From positions 1 through 38,324 of the forward strand of contig DAOWET010000001.1 of the NCBI GenBank assembly GCA_030638335.1: a stretch of 38,324 nt of DNA. The letters run 5' to 3'. A program made the translations under genes and the position numbers. The notes beneath the pieces were generated by a model, which searched no databases, was not told the origin of the DNA, and was given only the letters and a program-made list of their open reading frames with translations. Every line of letters starts with the position of its first letter. The first letter of the stretch is position 1. This DNA is from Nitrospirota bacterium (lineage in GTDB: Bacteria; Nitrospirota; Thermodesulfovibrionia; Thermodesulfovibrionales; JdFR-86). Positions 7,874 through 15,876 of this stretch are shown piece by piece.

Positions 7874-7953
7874 GATACGTTCACCTCCAAGGTGTTCTCA
7901 AAAGCTGTTTCAGGGAACCATAGACATTTTCCCGTTTCCTATATTCTACCATG

Positions 7954-7984
7954 CCCCCATGGCCCCTGGAAGGGGCCATGGGGG
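7954..7984. terminator. Very strong GC-rich hairpin between the 7998-11720 gene and the 7349-7873 gene
   Basis: CCCCCATGGCCCCT-gga-AGGGGCCATGGGGG, 14-bp perfect stem; T-run only on the + side. Confidence 0.65.
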
Positions 7985-7997
7985 TTTTAGAGTCATA

Positions 7998-10900
7998 TTA
8001 AATGGGGCCAAGCAGCTGGAGCGACATGCCCCTGAACTTGGTCGACACATGCGGGTCAAGCTCGTATGCCTTGGTAAAGGCCTCCTTGGCCTCCTTCTTC
8101 ATATCGAGCCTGATGTACGCTCTGCTCAGGTTGATCCAGATGTATGGGTCTTGCGGCTCCAGCGCCAGGGCGTCCTCATATGATTTGCGGGCCTTGCCAT
8201 ACATGCCGTCCATGAAATGCAGGTTGCCGAGGTTGTTGACAACCGAAGAGTTCCCAGGCTCAAGCTCATAGGCTTTTCCCAGGGATTTCATGGCCTCCTT
8301 GGTCTCCCCGCTCTCGGCAAAGACTATGCCCAACTGCAGGTACGCGTTAACGTCCTTGGGGTTGTCCTGGATCGCCTTGATAAAGCGCTTGCTGCGGAGC
8401 TTCACCCTGATCTGCCTGAGGTTCTGGAACTCCTTGTTGAACTTCTCCTCGATGCCCGCGCGGGTGACCTCTCCGGGCCGCCATTCCGATTCCGGAAGGT
8501 TCGCGGGCTTGAACATGGCCCAGGCATCGCGGAGGTCCATTATACCCACAAGCTCCTGAGGCTTCCACTTGTAGTACTTCCTGCTGCCTTCCTCCCACGC
8601 CTCCATGAAGGTCTTGCCCATGAGGGTGGCCTCTACCGGTACCCATACAGAGTCCTCGTACACAACGAAAAGGTTGTCGTGGGTGTCAGTGCCCAGAGCC
8701 TCTACCTTGCCCACCTCGAACATCATGAACATATGGCCCGGGATGTCCAGGATCTTTGTCCTTATGCCAAGGCTCTCAAGTGAAGCTGCGTATAGGGTCA
8801 CCAGGTCGTCGCAGTCGCCGCTCTTGCGCTTGAGGGTCTCTCGCGGGTACTGGAGGTAGTCCACCAGGTCAATATTGTTGGAGGTCTCCTGGTACGGGGT
8901 GCTCGGGTCAATTATGTATGTCATGCCCAGCACGCCAAGGGCGTCAAAGAACACGCTGCCGTAGAGCAGCGGGTCGCTGGTGTCCCTGTATTGCGTGATG
9001 ATGCCGCGGGTGAACTCCAGCACCACCGTGTCCTTTGTGGTGACAAAGGCGGCCATGCGCTCTCGCACGTCCCACTTCATCTTGTGCTTCTCAAAGACAT
9101 TGATAGCGTGGTTGGAGCTGTAGCTCCTGAGCTCCTGGTTGGCATAGTAGGAGACCGTTATCTCGGTCTGCACCGGGGTGTCCTCAGTGACCTTGAGTAT
9201 TTGGTTGTTGAACACTGCCTTCAGGTCCACCTCGACCTCGCCCCTGGGGGCAAGGTCCCTGACCTCGGTCTCCCATGGGAAGTCCATGAAGTCCTTGATC
9301 TTAAAAGCGACCTTCAGGCGGGCGATCTTGTCCATGGTGTTGTTCGTGATCTTTATACGCCCGACACCGTCGCTCTCGTAGTTCTTGTATGTGTTGGAGA
9401 ACAGGTCCTCCATCTTGATGATGTCCATCTCTATGGGAGGACGCGTGGCAACCAGGGTCTTGGTATCAATGGACACCTTGTCGCTCTCCAGTTCGTCGGA
9501 ACTCACGGCCGAGACAAAGAAGGTGTACTCGGAATCAGGCGATAGGCCACCGGCAATATAAGTCGTCTCCTCCGACCTTCCGGTCTCCACGAGTTTGCCG
9601 TCCTCCTGGCGGTAGATTGCGTAGTAGGCAATATGGCCGCCCCTAACAGGCTTCCATGACAGACTCACAGACCACTCCTGCGGCTCTACCGCAAGGTTCA
9701 GAGGTGCTGCGGCCGTATATTTGGCAGGTATGGCCTCAATGGAGGCGCTCAACTTGCCCTCGTTGCCCTCATCAGCCCGGGCGGACACGCGGTAATAGTA
9801 GGGCCTGTCAGGCTCCAGGTCGCGGTCCACATAGCTGTTGCCGCTCACCTCGGTGACCTTCTCATACGGGCCGGCGGCATCGTCAGACCGGTAGACAATA
9901 TATCCTACGACAAAAGACGCATCGCTCCTGTCCCAGAAGACATTGGCAGAGCGCGTTCCGCCACGCGCCCTGATCCCCCGCAACACAGGAGGCGTATACA
10001 CGTTCACAAGCTCCTGGACACGGTTACTGTCCGGGTCGGACACAAAGAGCCTTATGTTGTTCTTTGCAATCAAGGCCAGGGGCTTTACCATCTCGCCGTT
10101 GCCGCGGACCTTCTTGTCTCCGGGAGAACCGAATTCCCTGACATAGGCGCCCTGCTTGTCAAAGACCTTTATGGTGGGCCCGCCCTGGTCGAGCACCAAT
10201 ATCTCGTTGTCTGTCACGGTAAGGGCCACGGGCTTGTCGAAATATGAACCCTTCTCCCCGCGCTCTCCAAACTCCTTGATCATCATGCCGCTGGTGGCAA
10301 AGATCAGGACGGACTTCTTCTTGTCGTCGAGCACATAGAGCATGTCGTTGGAATCAAACTCCATGTCCGTAGGGCCCTGCAGCAGGTCGTCCGAGCCGCC
10401 TTTGCCAAGCACGCCTATGAACACCCCGTCGGAGCTGAAGGCCTGCACCCTCTTGCTTGCCTTGTCAGATATGAACACGTCACCCGAGCTTGAGACGACA
10501 ATATCGGATGGGCTCTTGAAATAGCCCTCCCTGCTGCCTGAACCGCCGAAGTGGAAGTCCACATCCAAGGAGTCGGGTTTCAGTTTGTATACGTTCTTCT
10601 TCTTGCCGTCAACGACCCAGAGACCTCCGTCATGTGCGACAGCCACCGCAACAGGCACGACCTTGTCAAGGGTGATCTTCTTAAGGAGCTTGCCGTCCTT
10701 TATTGCCAGGACAGCCTTTTCCTTCGTGTTTATCCCGTAGACGATCCCCTTCTTGGAATCCCACGCGAGAGTCTCTAAAGAGAAATCCTGGTCAGAGGCC
10801 CATACCACCGAGGTGGGAGGAGGCGCGTACTCCAGTTCCACCTCGCCGTTTTCCCTCTGCGGAAGGAATATCTGGATTATGCCGCGCTTGGGATCGGCCA

Positions 10901-11720
10901 CAAACACCTTGCCGTCCCTGGACACGTCCATTCCCGCAATGCTCTCGAACTGCGCCCGGCCCGTGCCCTTTGTGCCAAAGGCCTCCTGGAACCGGAAACC
11001 ATAATTGAATTTCTTGACGCTGAAGGTCTCCACATCGGACACAAAGATACCGTCCATGTCAAGGGCAAGTGAGGAGGGTTCTCTGATGCCCTTTATCCTC
11101 TCGATGTAGTCCCCGTTCTGACTGTAGACCTTGACGAACTCGTCCTGGACGTCTACGACATATATATATCCCCTGTGGTCTACAACCAGGTCCACGGGCT
11201 TTTTAAGTACCTCTTCGCCCTCGCCCCGGTTGCCAATGGAGCCAAGGTAGACGCCGTTTGGGCCTATGACCTGCACCCGCTTGTTTCCGGTGTCAGCGAC
11301 GTATATTATTCCCTTGTATACGAAAATGCCGTTAGGAGAGCTGAACTGGCGGGGCTTGCTGCCCTTTGAGCCAAAGGAGCTTATGAACTTGCCGTCCTTG
11401 CCAAAGACCGTTACCCTGCCAAGGCCCGCGTCCACCACATAGAGCGTGTCACCGTACAGCGCTATGCCGCGGGGCTCTTTTATTATTCCCTTCCATTTCT
11501 TGTCCTTGCCCCCGAGGAAGAACTTGATATTGCCGCTGGCGTCCATGACAGAGACCTTCTTGTTCTTCTGGGATGTGTATATGGTCCCGTCATCATCCAC
11601 CTCTATGAACAAAGGGTTTCCGGCAATGATCTCGCCCTCATAGCCAACCTTCGACATCATCGCCCAAGAGGTAAACGGTAGTGCCACAAGCAGAACAGCA
11701 ACCAGGAATAAACGTCTCAT
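7998..11720 (-). CDS. Large secreted NHL beta-propeller / FN3 / transglutaminase-like / TPR protein
   Basis: Start moved to ATG at 11720 (GGGGGG upstream, then signal peptide MRRLFLVAVLLVALPFTSWA). NHL-like repeats (GDTLYVVDAGLGRVTVFGKDGKFISSFG...), FN3-like segments, SGDCDDLVTLYAASLESLGI...PGHMFMMFEV transglutaminase-like core, C-terminal TPRs. Confidence 0.85.
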   Translation of the reverse strand: MRRLFLVAVLLVALPFTSWAMMSKVGYEGEIIAGNPLFIEVDDDGTIYTSQKNKKVSVMDASGNIKFFLGGKDKKWKGIIKEPRGIALYGDTLYVVDAGLGRVTVFGKDGKFISSFGSKGSKPRQFSSPNGIFVYKGIIYVADTGNKRVQVIGPNGVYLGSIGNRGEGEEVLKKPVDLVVDHRGYIYVVDVQDEFVKVYSQNGDYIERIKGIREPSSLALDMDGIFVSDVETFSVKKFNYGFRFQEAFGTKGTGRAQFESIAGMDVSRDGKVFVADPKRGIIQIFLPQRENGEVELEYAPPPTSVVWASDQDFSLETLAWDSKKGIVYGINTKEKAVLAIKDGKLLKKITLDKVVPVAVAVAHDGGLWVVDGKKKNVYKLKPDSLDVDFHFGGSGSREGYFKSPSDIVVSSSGDVFISDKASKRVQAFSSDGVFIGVLGKGGSDDLLQGPTDMEFDSNDMLYVLDDKKKSVLIFATSGMMIKEFGERGEKGSYFDKPVALTVTDNEILVLDQGGPTIKVFDKQGAYVREFGSPGDKKVRGNGEMVKPLALIAKNNIRLFVSDPDSNRVQELVNVYTPPVLRGIRARGGTRSANVFWDRSDASFVVGYIVYRSDDAAGPYEKVTEVSGNSYVDRDLEPDRPYYYRVSARADEGNEGKLSASIEAIPAKYTAAAPLNLAVEPQEWSVSLSWKPVRGGHIAYYAIYRQEDGKLVETGRSEETTYIAGGLSPDSEYTFFVSAVSSDELESDKVSIDTKTLVATRPPIEMDIIKMEDLFSNTYKNYESDGVGRIKITNNTMDKIARLKVAFKIKDFMDFPWETEVRDLAPRGEVEVDLKAVFNNQILKVTEDTPVQTEITVSYYANQELRSYSSNHAINVFEKHKMKWDVRERMAAFVTTKDTVVLEFTRGIITQYRDTSDPLLYGSVFFDALGVLGMTYIIDPSTPYQETSNNIDLVDYLQYPRETLKRKSGDCDDLVTLYAASLESLGIRTKILDIPGHMFMMFEVGKVEALGTDTHDNLFVVYEDSVWVPVEATLMGKTFMEAWEEGSRKYYKWKPQELVGIMDLRDAWAMFKPANLPESEWRPGEVTRAGIEEKFNKEFQNLRQIRVKLRSKRFIKAIQDNPKDVNAYLQLGIVFAESGETKEAMKSLGKAYELEPGNSSVVNNLGNLHFMDGMYGKARKSYEDALALEPQDPYIWINLSRAYIRLDMKKEAKEAFTKAYELDPHVSTKFRGMSLQLLGPI

Positions 11721-11797
11721 GCGTGCACCCCCCCGATATTTTCTATATTGGTTCTCCATGTTGGGATATTACACCTGCCAAACACATCTCTATTGTC

Positions 11798-11803
11798 ATT
11801 ATA
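11798..11803 (-). promoter_or_regulatory. Extended -10 promoter candidate for the NHL/transglutaminase-like gene
   Basis: Minus strand TGCTATAAT, about 78 nt upstream of the ATG at 11720; no clear -35. Confidence 0.35.
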
Positions 11804-11870
11804 GCAGAATTCCCTTGCCAGATAAATTAATAAAAATATGGTATAGAATATAGATATATATAGGTATTAT

Positions 11871-12329
11871 ATGAGAAAAACCCTGCTAAAAGTGCTTCTG
11901 GCGGTATCAGTAGCAGTGGTCCCGGTCCCGGCCATGGCTGGTGAGTCCTGTAAGATGAACATGGAGATCGCCGATGCCCTGTTCTCAGTGGTTGGAGACA
12001 TCGGAGTGCCTGTCCAGTTCAGCGATATCGGCTGCACGGTCTTAATGCGCGATGAGATGTGCGCGATGGAGCAGATCGGCTTTGACGAATCGGCCGTGGT
12101 CAAAGACTTCTCAACTGGAGAGGAGACCCCGATGAGCACGGCGTATTTCGTGGTTGCCTCTGGCGTTGAGACACCCCTTGGCTCAGGCGTCATAGCCTTT
12201 GCCAACAGGGACAGTGCGGAGAAGTTTGTATCAGACATGGGCAAGGGAGAGGTCATGGACTACGCCGACTTCATTCTGAGCAAGGTGGACCTCATCCGGG
12301 GGGTGGACAAAGCAAGGGAGCGGCTGTAG
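11871..12329 (+). CDS. NosL-like secreted protein
   Basis: Signal peptide, CKMNM, FSDIGCTVLM, VKDFSTGEETPMSTAYFVVASGVETPLGSGVIAFANRDSAEKF resembling the NosL family pattern. Confidence 0.65.
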   Translation: MRKTLLKVLLAVSVAVVPVPAMAGESCKMNMEIADALFSVVGDIGVPVQFSDIGCTVLMRDEMCAMEQIGFDESAVVKDFSTGEETPMSTAYFVVASGVETPLGSGVIAFANRDSAEKFVSDMGKGEVMDYADFILSKVDLIRGVDKARERL

Positions 12330-12479
12330 CGGATAGCAAACAACCCTTTGTAACTTAAGGTTTTTCCAATGCATAAGGGGAGGTTGTGCCGCATGGCCTG
12401 AAGCTCAACCCTGAGGGGTGTCTTCTCCATTAACCGGCCCGGTAACTGGCCCGGCAATTATGTTACAATTGGTATTCTT

Positions 12480-12920
12480 ATGGAAGAAGTGGGCGTAGTC
12501 ACCAAAGTGGACGGCATCACCGCCCACGTCTCGGTCGAGCGCAAAACCGCTTGTGAGCACTGCACTGCGGGTACGTGCAGCCTTACGGCGGATGACGCGA
12601 GATTAGAGGCCATAAACGAGGCCGGAGCAGTTGCGGGCCAGCGTGTGCGCGTCAGCCTGCGGGATTATACATATGTCTCCGGGTCTTTGTTCTTCTATGG
12701 GGTGCCGGCCCTGGCGCTGATCATGGGCGCTCTTCTGGGCCTGGGAGTATTCAGCGAATGGTTCCCGGGCAAGGATCCGGAGGCCGTAGCAGCAGTGTCA
12801 GCCTTCGTGTGCATGGTGCTGTCGCTGGCAGTGGTGAAACTCTGGAGCCGGAAGGCAGAGCGCAAGAGCGCTTACCAGCCGGTTGTAGTGGAAATCCTTG
12901 ACAATGGTGGAAGTTCATAA
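12480..12920 (+). CDS. RseC/MucC-family membrane protein
   Basis: MEEVGVVTKVDGITAHVSVERKTACEHCTAGTCSL, two hydrophobic segments (FFYGVPALALIMGALLGL; VAAVSAFVCMVLSLAVVKL). Confidence 0.75.
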   Translation: MEEVGVVTKVDGITAHVSVERKTACEHCTAGTCSLTADDARLEAINEAGAVAGQRVRVSLRDYTYVSGSLFFYGVPALALIMGALLGLGVFSEWFPGKDPEAVAAVSAFVCMVLSLAVVKLWSRKAERKSAYQPVVVEILDNGGSS

Positions 12921-12955
12921 ACTGCAATGATACATTGAGAGGGGGACATACCTGA

Positions 12956-15049
12956 ATGCCGATGATCGAAGTCGAGAATATTCGCAACATTGTGGTTACC
13001 GGCCACGCCAAGGCCGGCAAAACCTCACTTGTAGAGGCCATTCTCCACAACTCCGGCGCCATCAACAGGCTCGGGAAGGTAGAGGAAGGCACCACCATCA
13101 CTGATTATGAACCCGAGGAGATAGACCGTCAGATAAGCCTGTCCTCGGCCCTGGCCTTCTGCCAGTGGAAGGACCACAGGATAAACATCATAGACACCCC
13201 GGGGTTCATCAACTTCCTGGAGGACACCAAGGGTTCCATGCGTGCCGCTGACGGCGTGGTGCTCATGATAAGCGCGCTTTCCGGCATCAAGGGAGAGACC
13301 GAGAAGATATGGGGCTTTGCCACGGATTTCAACCTTCCGGTGGTTGCCTTTGTAAACAAGATGGACAAGGAGTCCGCTGACTTTCAGAACGCGCTGGACG
13401 GGATAAAGAGCCTTCTGAACACCGAGCCCCTGCCCTTGCAGATGCCCATTGGCGAGGCCCAGGGTTTCAACGGTGTTGTAGACCTTCTGGACATGAAGGC
13501 CTATACATACGCGGACGGAAAGGCCACTGAGGGCGAGGTCCCCGCCGATATAAAGGACAGGGCCGATGAGCTCAGGAACGTCATGATCGAGCGCGTGGCC
13601 GAGGCTGACGACGAGCTGCTGGAGAAATACCTCGAAGGCGGTGAGCTCAGCCGGGATGAGATCGTAAATGGCATAAAGGCCGGGACCATTGCCAAACAGT
13701 TCGTGCCGGTCACATGCGGCGCTCCCAACCTTAACATCGGCATAAAGGAGCTCATGGACGCCGTAACCATGTGCCTGCCCTCCCCTGTGGAGATGGCCGG
13801 GGCCAACCCGATAAAGGGCATAAACCCCAAGGACGACTCCGAGGCAGAGCGCAAGCCCTCGGAGGACGAGCCCTTCTCAGCCTATGTGTTCAAGACCGTA
13901 GCCGACCCCTTTTCGGGAAAACTCTCATTTTTCAGGATACTCTCAGGCAAACTCGCGCCTGATTCTTCCGTAATGAACGCATCCACCGATAACAAGGAGC
14001 GCATAGGCCAGGTCTTCTACCTCCAGGGGAAAAAGCACGAAAATGCCGAAACACTCACAGCTGGAGAGATCGCTGTTGTAGCCAAGCTCAAAGGGACATC
14101 CACTGGAGACACCCTGTGTGACGCCTCAGACCCCATACGCTATGAGACCGTAAAGTTCGCCGAGCCCCTTATCTCATACGCCATTGCCCCAAAGAGCAAG
14201 GGCGACGCGGACAAGGTGGGCTCAGGGCTGCATCGCATACTCGAAGAGGACTCGTCCCTTGACTTCCACATGGACGAAGAGGCCCATGAGATGATTCTGG
14301 CCGGCATGGGCCAGCTCCACCTGGAGGTCACGCTGGACAAGCTCAAACGGAAGTTCGGCGTTGAGGTGGAGATGAAGTCGCCGAAGATCCCCTATCGCGA
14401 GACCATCACCATAGCAGCCGATGCCAAGCACAAACACAAGAAGCAGTCCGGCGGCAAAGGCCAGTATGGCGAGTGCGCTATCAGGGTTGAACCGCTACCG
14501 CGTGGCAGCGAATACGAGTTCGAGAACAAGATCGTAGGAGGCGCCATCCCCCGCGGCTTCATACCCGCCGTTGACAAGGGCATTCAGAAAGCAATAAATG
14601 AGGGCATCTACGCCGGGTACAAGATGGTAGACCTGAAAGTATCTCTCTATGACGGCTCTTACCACGCAGTGGACTCCTCGGAGATGGCCTTCAAGATAGC
14701 CGGCTCCATGGCTATAAAAAAGGCCGTGGAACAGGCCAAGCCCATTGTTCTGGAACCTGTCATGAACGTGAACATAACAGTGCCGGACGAGTTCCTTGGC
14801 ACTGTTATAGGCGACCTCAACGGCAGGCGCGGCAAGGTACAGGGCATGGACCAGGCGCCAAACTCAACGAACCAGAAGGTCTCGGCAGCGGTCCCCATGG
14901 CCGAGATGCTCACATACGCAAACCAGCTTCAGAGCATGACAGCCGGACGCGGCATTTACACGATGGAATTCTCCCACTACGATCCTCTTCCCAAGCAGCT
15001 CACGCAGAGACTGCTGGAGGAGAAAGCAGCCCAGGAGGAGGAGAAGTAG
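12956..15049 (+). CDS. Elongation factor G-like translational GTPase (EF-G2-type paralogue)
   Basis: GHAKAGKTSL (G1), DTPGF (G3), NKMD (G4), EF-G domains III-V (RRGKVQGMD, MTAGRGIYTMEFSHYDPLP). G1 differs from the canonical AHIDAGKTT. Confidence 0.85.
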   Translation: MPMIEVENIRNIVVTGHAKAGKTSLVEAILHNSGAINRLGKVEEGTTITDYEPEEIDRQISLSSALAFCQWKDHRINIIDTPGFINFLEDTKGSMRAADGVVLMISALSGIKGETEKIWGFATDFNLPVVAFVNKMDKESADFQNALDGIKSLLNTEPLPLQMPIGEAQGFNGVVDLLDMKAYTYADGKATEGEVPADIKDRADELRNVMIERVAEADDELLEKYLEGGELSRDEIVNGIKAGTIAKQFVPVTCGAPNLNIGIKELMDAVTMCLPSPVEMAGANPIKGINPKDDSEAERKPSEDEPFSAYVFKTVADPFSGKLSFFRILSGKLAPDSSVMNASTDNKERIGQVFYLQGKKHENAETLTAGEIAVVAKLKGTSTGDTLCDASDPIRYETVKFAEPLISYAIAPKSKGDADKVGSGLHRILEEDSSLDFHMDEEAHEMILAGMGQLHLEVTLDKLKRKFGVEVEMKSPKIPYRETITIAADAKHKHKKQSGGKGQYGECAIRVEPLPRGSEYEFENKIVGGAIPRGFIPAVDKGIQKAINEGIYAGYKMVDLKVSLYDGSYHAVDSSEMAFKIAGSMAIKKAVEQAKPIVLEPVMNVNITVPDEFLGTVIGDLNGRRGKVQGMDQAPNSTNQKVSAAVPMAEMLTYANQLQSMTAGRGIYTMEFSHYDPLPKQLTQRLLEEKAAQEEEK

Positions 15050-15050
15050 G

Positions 15051-15827
15051 ATGCTTCAGCGCACATGCCTTATTGCCATAGCGCTTATGGCACTGTGCGC
15101 GCCGGCGCTTGCGGCCCAGACGGCACAGGCGCCCCGGACAGACGAGACGGCCCAGCCATCCCGGATGGATGAAATGACCGGAATGACCGGGGGCGTGCTT
15201 GCAAACAGCACCACGCCGCTGCTGGAGGAGGACATTGACGCGATAATTGCAAACTCCGTCCCTCCTCCCCTTACAGAACCCGTGCGAGTAAGGAGCGGCA
15301 TGCTCTCGGTCAAGCTCGAAAGCGCCTCCTTTGGCCTTACGCTTGAAGAGATAGGCAGGCAGGCGGGCTTTGAGGCGATCATCACACCGGAGGTCGCAAG
15401 CAAGGAGCTGAGCACAACGTTCCGTGACATGGAACTGCAAAAGGGCATCCAGCGCCTGCTCTCGCTCATCAGCCACCGGAACTTCTTCATCTACTACGGC
15501 GCGAACGATTCCATAACGAGGATAGAGGTATACGGCACGGGCACGGTCCAGAAGCCCGGCAAGGGGCGGCAGACCTATACGCCCTCAACAAGCCCCGCAA
15601 GGAGCCGCTCAGGCAGGAGGGTTGTGACACCTTCGACCACATTTAAGAGGCCGAGCGTTTCACGCCGCACCGTGCCGGCCCGCGAGCCCGCAAGGACAAC
15701 TCCTCCGGTCACGAGGGTGTCGCCTGAGAGCAGGACGGATAATGCCGATGGCGATGACGTGGAGGTGCCATATATCGTGCCCCAGCAGGAGCCGCAATAC
15801 GTACCGCCCTACAATAGAAGACGGTAA
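15051..15827 (+). CDS. Secreted protein with a short secretin/TonB N-terminal (STN)-like domain
   Basis: Signal peptide; LSVKLESASFGLTLEEIGRQAGFEAIITPEVASKELSTTFRDMELQKGIQRLLS; basic/Pro-rich C-terminus. Starts 1 nt after the preceding stop. Confidence 0.6.
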   Translation: MLQRTCLIAIALMALCAPALAAQTAQAPRTDETAQPSRMDEMTGMTGGVLANSTTPLLEEDIDAIIANSVPPPLTEPVRVRSGMLSVKLESASFGLTLEEIGRQAGFEAIITPEVASKELSTTFRDMELQKGIQRLLSLISHRNFFIYYGANDSITRIEVYGTGTVQKPGKGRQTYTPSTSPARSRSGRRVVTPSTTFKRPSVSRRTVPAREPARTTPPVTRVSPESRTDNADGDDVEVPYIVPQQEPQYVPPYNRRR

Positions 15828-15876
15828 GAGGATATGAAATACAGACCGGAGAGCACTGAAAGGACCACCCGAGACG

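Noticed and set aside
11721-11759. Upstream ATG (MENQYRKYRGGA) for the large NHL protein
   Set aside because: The start at 11720 has a GGGGGG ribosome-binding tract and leads directly into a signal peptide.
12434-12455. GGCCCGG direct repeat upstream of the rseC-like gene
   Set aside because: Two short GC-rich copies, compatible with chance; no clear promoter -35 relationship.
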